Below the pieces are notes generated by a model. It made no database searches. It saw only the letters and a program-made list of their open reading frames with translations, and was not told where the DNA came from. Below are positions 38,723-51,787 of a DNA stretch of 64,000 nt, in pieces. Source of the DNA: Capitella teleta. Taxonomy: Eukaryota > Annelida > Polychaeta > Capitellidae. The stretch is taken from NCBI GenBank assembly GCA_000328365.1, contig KB311286.1, positions 2,144-66,143 on the forward strand, given 5' to 3'. The position numbers were made by a program, and so were the translations under genes. The first letter of the stretch is position 1, and every line of letters begins with the position of its first letter.

Positions 38723-40726
38723 ACTGAAACTATTATATATAACATTTAACCCAATGTATTATGTGCACTGTATACATTATGTAAGTTAATTATGTGATGT
38801 GTACAACCAAAGGAACGCGCCGTGCTACAACGCGCATGTCATTATAATTGTCGCATACTTCCATGCCAAACGTGGACAGGCGGCTTTTACTCAACAATGA
38901 ACGAGTCGATTTATTTCAGCCTGGAGATCCATCTCTGTCCACGCTTCCATCATTTTCCATCCAACTCGCGACGTGTGGCGTCTTACGGAGACACAGCGAT
39001 GAAAAGTAATCAGGATGCTGCGTGCCGAAAAAGGCTGCAACCGTATTCCACTCCGAGGCAACAGGATTGGAGGTAGGCCTAATATCCGGATCCGGATCAT
39101 ATCTCCGGATTCCTTCCAGTCATAGAGTATCATCAGCCCTCGTGATTGGATAGACAAATGTCACATGACAGGAATATACCTGCATCTGGTTAAACAATTG
39201 ACAGCGCCATGGACCATGGTACTCACCAATTCTTCCGTGCGGCGCCCTTTTATTTATTTCTGTCGATAATCCATGTATTATTCCCCCTCACCCCCTCGTC
39301 GAATGTAACATGAAAATATCTCTGATTATGGCTCGAAACTTGGAACACACTTTTGGCGTTGCGTTTCGTTGGTTGTCTTTGGTTTATCGGTACAATTGTT
39401 GATAATTATGTTACTTGGAAATCTCAGATTATATTTGTAAATACTTGTACCTGTACACACAAGATGTCAAACAATTACCTGCTGTACGTTCTCTGTGGTT
39501 CCGATTTTCGACACAATTTAAGCCTTTATTATATAGGCGTCACCTCCAGCAGATATTTTGTCCGATCAGCAATTTATAATATACTTTTTCATAGCGTGTG
39601 GAGTTTGGGTCTTTGTACTGCGAATCCGGTCTCTATTTTCATTGCAAATTATGACAAGCGAACAAAGGTTAAAAGCAGGCGATAAGAAAAGCCTCAATTG
39701 AGGCAGCGAATAGTAGATTAGATGTTGAACAATTAGGCCCGACGCACTCCCAGAGGGCGGTGCATGTAGGGCATGCTGACTTTGTAAGAGGTCTCAAGAT
39801 AGTGAACCAATTGTCATGCACTTTGTCAGGCCAATTTTCTCTGTGTTTGCTTTCGGTGAATCGGCAGTGCTGTGGTCATTGATGAGAAAATCCCTCGCCA
39901 AAATTTTGCTCAGACCAAAGAAAACCAGATTTATACTGGACACTATAGTTGCTGGAAGGACACTGCTTCATCAATAATTGAGCATTTGGCATAATTTATA
40001 TGTATTACGGATTGTCCAAAAAGAATGTGATAAGATACTAGGAAATGTAACTTGAGTAGGGAGGGTGGGGTAAGTCGTGCAATTTTTGTCTTTTGGCCTG
40101 ATATCTCGAAATCAATATATGTAATTCATCTGTCACGTCGGTGGACAAAAGTACATTACGGTGAAAGTACATTAGTTAACGCCACAAACATTATATACGT
40201 GTAGCAATTAACTCTGTTGAAAACCTTTTCTGGTACTGTCAGCATGCAGCAATAGAGAATTATTTTGTGACCCATTTAAAACAATTAGAGGTCGACAATA
40301 ATCCATTGCTTATAGCCCCTTTGTCACACTTTCTTGGGGTGCGTTTATTGCTTTCAGATTCAAGGCATAGCACATCTTACCTCGGGTATCAAAATATCCC
40401 ACCCTGCCCCACTAGAGTGCAATACGTACGCAGTTTCCCTGCGAGATGAACAATTCGTGGCGCATAATCTGCATGTTGGCCCCATTATGGGTCTATATAA
40501 CTTAGTACAATGATTGTATGATTTTTTTCCCAGTAAAAAATGCTTCACAATGCTCGATTCCACAGACACCGTACGTCCGAATTGTCATGGGCATCGCCCG
40601 AGGCACAAGTCAGTCAAGATATGTGTCTCGTCACTTCGAGCAGCACATTGCTGTCCCATGTCCTGCCGTGGATTTTCCCCTCGATCTGCCCCTTCCAAGT
40701 CCACCTTCTACTCTGCTGCCTTGTAT

Positions 40727-40763
<37 letters not shown>

Positions 40764-42304
40764 TTTTTTTTTTTTTTTTTTTCGATATCCTCATGTCTGA
40801 TGTCGCGGCCAAAAACGCCCAAAAACGCTACATTTCCCCCCCCCCCCCCCAAGTCTTGATGATTTCCTATAAAAGCATTCGTCTCGTCCGCAGTTGCTGC
40901 AACACCCACTGCATGGTTTGTTGGTCGATCTCTCGGTGAGGCTTGTGTAGCAACCGCCCACATCTCATCTCTCTGAGGGCTTCTTTGAGATGATCCATGA
41001 TTCACGCCCACAGGACACTATCCAGAAGACAGAAGTTGATTCTTAGCTAAGCATGTTTCGTGATGTCTTCCGCGTATAAATGTCGATTACAGATGTTAGA
41101 TAGAATACTCAATTATCAATCAAAAATACACAACCCGCCGAATAGGAAACTGTTTTGATGGTCCGCTGCATGTGTGCTTCAAGCAGGAGACATTCGACGG
41201 TTGAAGGAGATGCCCGGATCTCGCGGCCATAACACGTTCTGTCCTTTTCAGGCCCAACGGACAAGTGCATGCTGGTCATCCCTTGGTGGACTAAATTATC
41301 TGAAACGCCTGTCCAGAGATGAAGGGTCCATCTCTAATTTGTGGTCCCATAATATGCTTGGCTCAAAATGCGAATTAGTGGCATCAATATTTCCTCGCAC
41401 TCGCTGGTGACTGTCCATTGGCGTTGCTAGGCGCTGCTGCCGTGAATATGATTCCTGCGACGCCATCAACTGCCCTGGAAAGTGGACAAGGTCTGAATAG
41501 CATCAGTTGGCTGAGTGCGCGGCGTTATATAGATCCAATTACGTCCTGACAGCGTCCAAGCCTCGCTTGACCGCTTCTCTTGGGCGGCGTTCCTTGAGAC
41601 AACGTGTGTGTATCCATCACGCACGATCACGCACAATCGGCGCAGATCACAGCCTGCAATTCCATGACATGAACAGAATCTTTAGGACGCTGTTCATTTG
41701 ACCATTTACTTGTAGTGCGCCTCTAAAATTATAAGTACCATTTCAGATTTCAAAAGGCAACGAAATACAGAGCATGTGGAAATGTGTTTTTAATATTCAT
41801 GGACACAAGAAATGTATATACACAAAAATAGATATCCCAATGTGAGAAAGTAACGCCCGTTAATTCAAATCCAAGAATCCAGAGTAAAATACATTATACA
41901 AAAATAGCGTCATTAATAGCGTCAAAAAGAAAAAGCAAATGACATATAGATCTGCAAGGTATCTAAACGTACGCAAAGCAAAGAGATCTTGTTATTATGA
42001 AAAATTAATCAATAATTAAAATCTTTAACGAGACAGCGGCGTGAATTATCACAAAACACTGAGTGCGATTAAGGCAATGGGAGACATGGAAAAGAACGGA
42101 GACAAATTGAAATACTATAAAAGGGAATTAAATATTTAACAAATGCTTCTGTCAACAATGATTGAGCGCCTTAATTTCTGACTAAATCACAGTCGTACTT
42201 AATACACATCTCCTTCTGATAATTATGACCCCAAAGATGAGAGAGAAACAAGTTAGCAGCACCCGTCTGTGGTAATACGTTGTATGGATACACTGACACG
42301 CCCT
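38723..42304. other. intergenic stretch between the CYSTM1-like gene and the 3' end of the anion exchanger
   Basis: No gene is recognised. It has long T runs (about 40729-40782, interrupted) and a C run near 40839-40850. It should include the 5' flank of the CYSTM1-like gene and the 3' UTR of the exchanger (42304 downward), but no strong poly(A) signal was picked out. Confidence 0.4.
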
Positions 42305-45300
42305 TCACATGGGCATATGCGCTTGTGCGTAGAAATCTAACTCCTCCTCTTCGTCCTCCATTTCTCCTCCCTCCTCCTCACGATCCAACTGAAGAAGACG
42401 TAGATAACTTAGATAATTACATCAAGGGGTACACGCGAATACTGACCACAGAGAGTTCTTTTTCGGTGAAGATGTACTTCAGAAGTCCGAGTCGCACTGG
42501 TACAAGGATAATTAGGATGAAGGGGAAGGCAAGAGCCGCCTGCGTGGACTTGACTGCCCACAACACACCAATGGCCAGCAACTGGACAAAGGTGTAAATG
42601 TGCATGCGATACGTCTTCACCTGTAAAACATAACATTGCTTTATGAACTCTAATTGAGTAATCAGCGTACCTGACGGACATATGGAATGTAAGGATGGTG
42701 CTTCACTGGCATGAAGATCATTTTGAATCTGTCCAGGAGTTGAATGCCAGACATGGAAGCCACGCCCATGTAGAGGAAAACCCCAAAAAGGACGGCTAAG
42801 GGCACCTGCCGCAACACAGGGCCCATCAGCACAGAGACACCTGCGGAGAAGCACGTTCACCTGGCATTGCGACTGAGGTGGCAGCACTCACCAATGACGA
42901 TATGCACAGCGATTCCCGTCATTCGCTGCTCTTTGACCTCTTGCAACTGAGCTTTCTCTCCGGGAGCGTTGTTGGTCGTGTACGTTGTGAGCGCAGAGAC
43001 GTGTGTGACGCTACGCACTGTGGCCGCGCACACAAAAGGCAGACCCAGGATGCCACACATCGTGGCAAACGCTCCGATCAGCAGCAGATCCAAATGGTAG
43101 CCGGAGCCCTTCTTCAGTTTGCGATCTTTCTTGTTGACAATCATGCTGGCGGATATAAGTTGATTAAATGCACACATATTTCAGCGCAAATGCTCTGTAC
43201 CTGGTGATTTCACTCTCCATGAAGATGAGAATGAACACCAACAGAGCAGGAACAGCTGCAGCAAAGTACATCCACACGGCTAACTTGTCGTCACCATCAC
43301 CAATTGGGTTAATGAGCCAGCCTCTCTTATAGCTGGCAGTAGGGCTCAATCCATCCGGTACATCCAATTTCTGCACGCATGCAAATTTAAAACTTTAGAA
43401 ATCTAAGGGTGGGAATAAACTCCTAAAAACGTACCTCAGTGTAAGTATCCTGGATGAGATAATCAACCGCGACCATGATGACGATCGCGATCGGAACGCC
43501 AAAATCACCAAGGGCACGTCTCACCTGATGAAAAGGAAGCACTGGCTTCTGAACACAGAAATAAATAGTTAAAAACTCACGCTACGGCCAAGGAATTTGC
43601 TGTTTCTGAACTGCTTCAAGAAGTACGCAATGAGAAATGTTCCAAAGCAGAGAATGAGAGAGAGGAGAGCGGTGTTTGGCTGGTTGCCATAGGGCGCTGC
43701 TGTGTCACCAGTGTCTGGTTCTTGTGTTACACTGAGTGAACTGTTGGTGTCGCGTTCAAACAGATCGGAGCCATTCAACGGAGGCGACACGGAGCTCATG
43801 AACTCCAGGAAATGAGTGACGCCATCGCTGAGCATGGTGCCGTTGACGTCCGGGGGCTCCGGGTAGTAGGGAAGCAGGGGATGCGTCTGGAATATCTATA
43901 AACAACACGGATGAAGAGAGGTCACGAGGAAATCGCTCCTCACCTTTGAGAGTTTGATGAAGGTTTCAATGACAAAAATGAGAGAGATCAGAAGAGCAAA
44001 GATCTCCTGGATGAAGCGTGTGAAGTAACGGACGAGGAAACTGCCCTCCAAAGCCACAAGAACGACCGCTATGATGGTCACCCAGAAACCACACCACGCT
44101 CTAAACGGCATGAACGGCAGCTCCATTGTGTCACAAATCTGTGACGTGAAAGTTGAAGAGAAACTGGGAAATTAAACTGATCTTGTTCATCACCTGGTAC
44201 AAAGCTTCCTCAAAGACAAGCATGGGCCCAGTTGCTCCGAGGATGAGAATGGGCTGACCGGAGAAGAGGGCGAAGAGAAGACCGCTGATGGAGACACCCA
44301 CCAACATCTCACTGACTCCCATCCACTTCTCAGTCTTCTCACTGAGCAGACCTCCAAACGTGATGGCAGGAGACAAACAAGCAAAGTACACAAAGAAGAA
44401 AGTCGCCAAGCACTGCAGGTTCAGGCCGTCTGTGATGTCACTGAGGTACTTGGGGTAACGCCGTTTTATGTCGTTGATAAGGCCTCTAAATGGACGTCCT
44501 GTGCGCTTTAAGGGGTCGCCATACTTGTCATCAGGATCTGCAAATACAAACGCATCAATGAGAGCATCACTCTGGAGGAATACAAACCCTTGTGAGCGTC
44601 AATTGAGTCAGCGAGGCCTTGCAGCTTGTTTCTGCGTTTCTTCCGTGCCTCCGCTTCCCTGTGTGCCATGCTCATGATGGGTAGCAGCGTCTCTTTGTTG
44701 TAATCACCAGGTGGCAGTACAATTGAGTCATCAAGGAAATCATTGATGGCGTCTATCATGTCCTGGTGACTCTCGGCTTTGTATGCCACATCTTGGAAAA
44801 CCTGCGATTTGAAAACGATATGGAAAGTTGTATAACGAAGAGTAGAGGATTCGTACCCTGTTGGCCATCAGGGTGGAGATGGAGCGACCGATCTCGTAAT
44901 AATCCAACCCAGATGATTTCGGCCCCATTAAGATGAAGATGAACCGAACAGGCAGGTTGACCTCGGTCAGGTTGCCAAGGTAACGACCTTCAGAAAGACG
45001 CACGAATGCCATGATGGGCTTGGAGAGGAAGTCAACAGTTCCAACCAGCACAGTGGTGGCTTCAGCGTCCTTGGGGATGCAACGCTGGATGTCACGAGAG
45101 GCAGAAGTCTTGTGCTCCTCTTGATCCAGGGCTGAGCAGTGACTGTAAGAGCGCTGAATGGTCTCCCGATCGTCCTGTTTCTCCTCATCAAAAATGTCCA
45201 TGGGGATCTGTACGTGGTCTCGCTTCTTGTCATCCTCTCCATCCAGGACTTCCACTCTTGGCACAGATCCAAAGTCGTAGGCGTCACCCAGGCTGTGCTT

Positions 45301-48300
45301 GTGGCCATTGATCGGATTGTGGTCATCGTCAAACTTGGTGTACTTGCCGTCAGTGCCATTGGTCTTCTTCGCGTCAAGATTGTGAGAACCGGAGCTCTTG
45401 TGGCTGACATCGGATAAACGACGAGGAAGGCTTCCACGCCTGCTGATGCTTGACGCCCTGCAATCACGGACGACGTTAAAATTAATCAAATACAGAGAGA
45501 ATTAATTATCTCAACAGGTGCATAAAAAAAGAGCAGTTGTGACAACGAATGAAACGGCGAGGTTTGATGAGCACAGAGAAAGCAGGTCTTAAGAATACTT
45601 AACCCAAAAATAGAGGTCGGGAGATGAATCTCAAAGGAAGACAGCACAACTTATATCTAGAATATATAATTATCAGTGATGAGCAAACATTGAAGCTGCC
45701 CAAATATATACCCGCTCCATTTCCACAAATCTATTACATTAGAAAGATGTGATCATTATAAAGGCTAGTAAGCTCAACCAACTAAGGCCTGTTCAAACAG
45801 CTGACCAATCAAGAACATTGTGCCACATGATTGGTCAGATTCTGCTCCATGCCTCTACGCCCTACTAAAAAATAAAATTCTAATTCGTTGTGCTGTTTTC
45901 ATTTGAAGCCGAAGCTTCAGAAAATAGCAAATGTTCGCAGGAGCTTCGCCCATCACTAATATATATTGACATAAAAATAAAATGAAACATAACTAGAATA
46001 TTAAAACTTACAACAACATAACAAAATCGCCTCATGAACTGCAATAAAAAATATATACTGAAAATAACAAACAAAAATGAAACAGAAACTTCCAGCAAAA
46101 ATAAGAGCAACAACAACTGAAGCAAAGAAGATCATGCAGAGAAACTGACCAGTGAAAAGAAAAGAAAAAATCATGCTAAAAGGGTGAGTAAAGAACTCAT
46201 GAAACGCTCACTCACTCTGGTAATCGGTCGGGACTTCGGACGAACAAAGAGATATTAGTGTGAATGAGTGACTCAAATCATATAATGCCACATACCAAAG
46301 AAATAATGATGTTAACTTCTCAATCATCCGAATAATACACACAATTATGAGATTAATACAAAGCTCGGATAATACGTTACATCATGAAAGATGTTATTAA
46401 TATGACCAGTGGTCCCAATTAGTGCGAAAGAGATTGCTGTAGATAATCACCTTCTGAGTAAATTCAGCTGAGTGAGGTTCCTGCGCAACGTGTGTTTTTC
46501 ATCGCCAACGTGACTGAAGAAGAAACGAATGAATATCTCGACGGGAGTTGTTGGGGGTCACCAGCTACCTGTGTTTGAGCAACAGAGCCTGCAGCACAGC
46601 TCCTCTGTTTTCTGGCTCCAGTTGATCAGTTATGACCATCTGGTCCACCACGTGGTTCACGATAGAAGTCAAATCCTCCGCTTCCAAATCCATGATCACA
46701 GCACCTGTGGATGAACCCTGAAGCCACGTTCAGAGAGAGAGAGAGAGCGTCGTACCTTGCTGTAAGCACTGACGCAGCTCAAGGAGGCAGTGAAATGAAA
46801 GCGAGGCTACGTGAGGACGGCCCCAGCGCTCAGCCCCCTCTTCCACGTCTTCCTCAAACTTGATCCAACGCGCTCTTTCAGACCACTTCCACTCGCTGTC
46901 TCCAGTGAACTGCAGTTCGTCCATCTCAACAAACATCTGCAAGAGAAATCATGCAAACATGTCATTATGATAAGGGAAGCACGATTAGTGACATATTCAA
47001 GATAATCGTATAACGTATACAAGAGTGTCAATCCCTCTTTGATAGTTGGGTGTAGGACAAGCCCAAGCTGAAGTCTAAGTAGACCATGTACAAGATCTTG
47101 CATTGGATGCCACTGAGAATGGTTAACTGTTCAAAATAGCAGCTGCTCACCAATATCCTGTATAAAAAGGTTGTGCAATTAATCAAAATTGTTGCTATAG
47201 AGACCAGTAGCACAATTATTTTGCTCCTTCATGGTATTTTAATCATTATGCTACTGTCACAGCACTGGCCTCTTAAGACATTGTTTCAAAGAATTGAGTC
47301 ATTATGTATACAAGGGATCTGATCTTGGTTACATCATGCAGAACTAGAAAAGACAGAACAAGTGCTGACCTCATGTGGAGAGTGATCGTACTTCCGCTTT
47401 GCAACTGCATCTTGTTTCTTGGACTTTTTCGGTTTCTCTTTCTTGCCAACATACACGACAGACGCCATTCCCGATTTGGACGACACCTTCTTGCCCATGT
47501 TGCCCTGAGCACTGTCAAATCTGTGACCTTTTAAAACGGAAGGAAAACAAATTTAAACGCCAAGAAGCAAACAGCGACACTCACTGGCCAGGTTGTCCTT
47601 ATCCAACTCATTGAGCTCACTCTCGTCCTCAATCTGGGTGAAGTCGCTACTGAAGTCAACGGTCGCATCTTTCAGTTTGACCTCACTGCCTCTGTGGCGC
47701 CTCCTAGCGAGATCCTTCTCAGAGTAAGGCCGTGTGTGGTGATGATGACGCCTTGGAAGCAACGCGTACAAAATAAAAAGCAAAGCACTGATAACACTCA
47801 CTTGTTCTTCCGATTAGATTCTTCGTCCTTTTCATCCTCAGCTCCTAATCAAAAGAGATAACATTCTCCTTCCATTCAAATATTCCCAAAACTGACTCAC
47901 CGACAAAGAAGGTCACATCTTCGACCTCTGCAGGGTCTGTTTTGGGTGCCTCGTGGAGATCGCCTCCGACGTAGAAAGAGACGCCTGCACCATTGCTGCT
48001 TGTGGCACTGGCCACAGATTCCTCAGATTTCTCTGCTCGCAGCTGGCCAGCTGCTGGTTCAGCTGCAGCGTCCGTGGAATCACTCGGGGGGAGCTGAGCC
48101 TCAGATGGCTTCTCCGATTGCTCAGTCTGAACAGAAGAGAACACATGGTGAGATGCATTGATTGATCTGGCACACGTACCACTGAGCTGAGACATGGAGC
48201 AAAGGTAGGCGAGGGAGATCTCTCTGTGTGCTTGTGTTTCTTCTTACCATGACGATGGTGCCCATGATGATGATGGTGGCTCATCATGGGCTGATGGGAC

Positions 48301-48699
48301 AGGAATCCCCCTTTACGGTGCTCTAGAGAGAGGAGGGGAGAATGCAATGCCTCAGGGATAGATCGGAGATACCTTCGATATCCTCATTGCGGTATGAACG
48401 CCATGGATTATCCTCACTGTGGAAGCCTTCTTTCAGATCCAACTTATGAGTAGATTTAGCTGCTGATGCAATGAACTCCCCCAAGTTCTCCTTACGATCC
48501 TCTGCGAGCCGTTTGAGCTCCGCATCGGAGAGCGTTGGCTGTGAATTGATTAACAACGGATAATGACATTAATTAAATAATTAGCTGAAAGCCCGAACAC
48601 ATGACTCACAGTGCTTCCTGACTCCATATCAGCAGAAGTGGCGCCCCCTGCGGCGGAGCTACCACCAGAGTCTTTTGACGTTACGTGCGTATCAACCAT
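42305..48699 (-). CDS. SLC4A2/SLC4A3-like: SLC4-family Cl-/HCO3- anion exchanger, AE2/AE3-like, complete, 21 exons, about 1327 aa
   Basis: Exons: 48699-48610, 48538-48373, 48322-48180, 48126-47901, 47844-47802, 47751-47585, 47527-47370, 46936-46756, 46704-46569, 46513-46451, 45457-44857, 44801-44588, 44537-44194, 44138-43944, 43895-43581, 43524-43435, 43370-43201, 43145-42892, 42840-42671, 42620-42447, 42388-42305. They sum to 3984 nt in frame to TGA. The N-terminus is long, cytosolic and His/Lys/Glu-rich. The band-3 cytoplasmic domain (about 331-725) includes [19 protein letters not shown] and GRSISTLM. The membrane domain (about 765-1300) includes [38 protein letters not shown] and [15 protein letters not shown]. 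Three N-glycosylation sequons lie in the large extracellular loop of exon 43895-43581. [15 protein letters not shown] and a C-terminus ending HMPM, like the PMPV end of vertebrate AE proteins, favour an electroneutral Cl-/HCO3- exchanger over Na-bicarbonate cotransporters. Role: cell pH and volume control at the plasma membrane. Confidence 0.95.
45458..46450 (-). other. 1-kb intron of the anion exchanger
   Basis: It holds the candidate 18-bp exon and an 11-bp inverted repeat with CTGACCAATCA at 45801-45811 and TGATTGGTCAG at 45828-45838. No separate gene is seen. Confidence 0.6.
46216..46233 (-). other. candidate 18-bp optional exon of the anion exchanger
   Basis: On the minus strand TCCCGACCGATTACCAGA lies between a pyrimidine-rich stretch ending GAAG and a GTGAGT donor. 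It is phase 2-2 and fits the junction of exons 46513-46451 and 45457-44857, adding six residues without changing frame. Confidence 0.35.
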
Positions 48700-48757
48700 T
48701 CTGAATCATTAGCAGTCCTCTCGGTTGTTTGTCCAAATTCAGCAGATTCTGCAGCAT
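48692..48757 (-). promoter_or_regulatory. upstream open reading frame overlapping the anion-exchanger start codon
   Basis: A good acceptor (TTCTTTCTCAG at about 48760-48770) implies that the first coding exon extends upstream to 48759. In that leader an ATG at 48757 opens a 21-codon frame in another phase and ends at a TGA 8 bases into the main coding frame. If retained in the mRNA, it would lower initiation at the main ATG. Confidence 0.4.
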
Positions 48758-51757
48758 ATCTGAGAAAGAACGAGAAAGAAAATGAATGATTAGTCACCAG
48801 GCATGAGCGTTCCAACAGGGTCTAAAAACAGATTTCATTCAGCTACTTAAGAGAAGAAGAAAAAAAAAGACATTCTTCAAGAGAATGAGCCAAACATGGT
48901 GAGAAAAACAACCTTGTACAGGTGGATGATATGTTAATGACAGGTCAGAGGGAAAAACTGGGAAACATTCAACATCTGCACAAACACAAAAAGAGAAACT
49001 ATCCGCACCAGTGACAACGAAATAAGAGAGATAGATGCGATTTCGAGGGGTCGGCATAAACAGTAAGCTATCCTCTAAATAGGTGAATCACGGAAAGGGG
49101 GGCAGGATGACGTCACTAACACTCAGAGAGGAATGACATAATCACAAGGCTCATAAAGGTAAATGGTTTAACAGCATGCAATGTCATAATGGAGATTTCT
49201 TAAGAAACTATACAAATAAACACAAACAGGTGATTATTTTTTCAAAACAGTGCGAAATAAAATGTTATAATTGACACTTTGCACATTCTCATTCAAGAAT
49301 TCAAGGATAAATGAAAGCTAATAATGAATGATAACACATTACTTTTGACTACAGTCAATTTGGTTTTATTTTCCTCGTTTAAAACTTCGATTTTTTTTTT
49401 CCAAGGTAAATACCCGAGAAGTGAGAACACATCTCGAATGAAAACTCATTGATCAAATGAGCGTCATATACAAGCAAACTGTGGTCCAAAGGAGCAATCA
49501 TAACTCACCCTGAGGACTGACAGGTGGACAAGATGACGTCACCGTGAGCAGGTGAAGAGCTAACTGATGGAGTTCCCAAGCAACTGAAGAGCTTCATCAA
49601 GGAGAGCGTCAACCGACGGCCAACTCACGGCTCATCTCTTTTTTTTTTTTTTTTTTGCCTCTATTTCTGTTACAAACGATGTAAACAGACAGACACTGCA
49701 AGATTCGGCAGGAAAAAAATAAATAAATAAAAAAGATTGGCGCCTTAGGCTTGACCTGTTGCCCACAATAAGGCTGTGAAGTGACCCCTGAACCCCTGAT
49801 GGTCAATGATGGCCTCAAGTGGTGATGCCAATGTTATGTTGTTAGAACAGTCGAACTTCGCTACTGTTCAAACTTTCAAAGTCACCACATGAATACGAAT
49901 CTAGCGTATGAGAGCAGCAGTGTTGGATGTCTATAGTAGAGCAGTGGACCAGCACAGAACGTGAATGATGTACAAGATTATTCAGACGTGAGTGAGTGAT
50001 ACAACAAGGTTTCACAGTAGCGAACAGTCCATGAAACGGAGACCTGTGAGCTCGCAGCCAGCATCATTTGATGGAAGTTGAGAGATCTTTAACAAAACAA
50101 TCTTTTCATTGGCGACCAGTGGAAATGGCATGGCTAAACATGGAAACGCCTCACATAACAAGTTCAATGAATGATGAGACGCATGACTTGAGTCGGCTTA
50201 AAATCTCACCTAACACGCGAGTGGAAACTGCAAAGTGCTGGAAACCCTCATTCATTAGGAATGACTTTGGAATTACCTTCAACATGATTATGTTACAACG
50301 CAGAGGTCGTTTATAAATAAATATGAGCGCATTTCGAGGTACGAGATGAAAAGTAATAACATGAGGGCCTACATCTCTACCGACAATGAAAAGCACAGCA
50401 GAAAACAGAGCTCAAATCCCTGCTGAAACCAACACAGACCCCCACAAGTGCCCAGAATTTGCTGACTTGATCGCGACCGAAATATAATTTGTCAATATTG
50501 ATTAATGACATACATATCAAGGATAAATAACTGTTTTGGTACAGTGTGAATTTATAAAACTTGCACGTGTGGAATTGTCGACTACCGTGATATAAAAACA
50601 CCGCAATAAAATTAATGATATAACAATTGTAAATACTAACCAGAAATTTGAACTTGTTCTAGAAGTATGCTTTATGAGGAGGACCCCATAGCGCAGCAGC
50701 AGCAGCAGAAATTCAACCTCTGATAAACCACTGATCAAGAGAGGAAAACTCAGTAGCGCAGTTCTAACATTAAATAAGGAGAAGAAGAAGAACTCGGTCG
50801 TTTTAAAAGGCAGAAAAACGACGACCTTGAGGAGCAAGTGTTATGATAACCGAAAAACACGGCCACAAATCAGACGTCACAGATACATCACATTACTATG
50901 TCTGAGAAAAAGAGCAGGTAATTTAATTTCAGATGTTATTTAATTGATGCAGTGCTCGAGAGAATTTCAGTGTACAATCGAGAGGCATTAATACAAGTAC
51001 AGAGCCAGCTGGGGAAATCGACCCCGTTAACCAAATAACGTAAGTGGGTTACCTGGAAGAACGCAACGTTATCGAATAAACCAAGGCAATTTCGGATCGA
51101 ATCCATGAGCGTTGATTACGTAATCCCGATAACACGATTAATAATATATCACACAGGTAACCATGGTAACACTCAGATTGAACAGCGCAAGATGCCTCTA
51201 AATCGCATCCTTAGTCGCAAAATGGAAAATAAAGTCAGAAGTTGTTTGTAAACAATGAAGTTCAAGGTCATGTGAATATGAACTCAGTGACCTACAATCA
51301 AGAGACCATTAAAAAAAAAAAAAAAAAAAAAAGTCATGCCTACTACGTTTCCAGGATGGTGATTGGTCGTCGGTCATTAACACATAATGGTCACGAAGCA
51401 CGGTTCACAATAATGATTCAACAGGTTCGGAGGGGAAAAAGAGGCAGACATGCGCAGTGGAGCAACACGTGGTTCGTACATCAACAAAAAGAACGCGGGA
51501 AGAGAAGAGAAACGTCAAAGGTAAGAAGACCCCTGGTATGGCCACCGTGCTTAATTACGATGCTTGATTAGGGTCAAAGGCTGATTACACACGATTCGTG
51601 ATAACATCATAAGAAGGATATCGGCTGATCAGATATCGATACATTCATGAATGCAGCGAAAGAGCGACATTACACGAAAGAGCGCCCCTCAACGGAGCAA
51701 CACGGCGCAATGGTAGAACACCACGCGTGGTCTGTGCTCTTCTGAGAACTATGAATA

Positions 51758-51787
51758 CGTATACGTATACGTACGTATACGTATACG
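51758..51787. repeat. perfect 30-bp palindrome of alternating GTATAC/CGTA units
   Basis: The sequence is its own reverse complement over 30 bases, an alternating purine-pyrimidine run able to extrude a cruciform or adopt Z-form. Confidence 0.9.

Noticed and set aside
42305-48699. First thought to be a Na-bicarbonate cotransporter (NBC) gene
   Set aside because: The [35 protein letters not shown] and C-terminal HMPM features fit AE-type Cl-/HCO3- exchangers better than NBC proteins.
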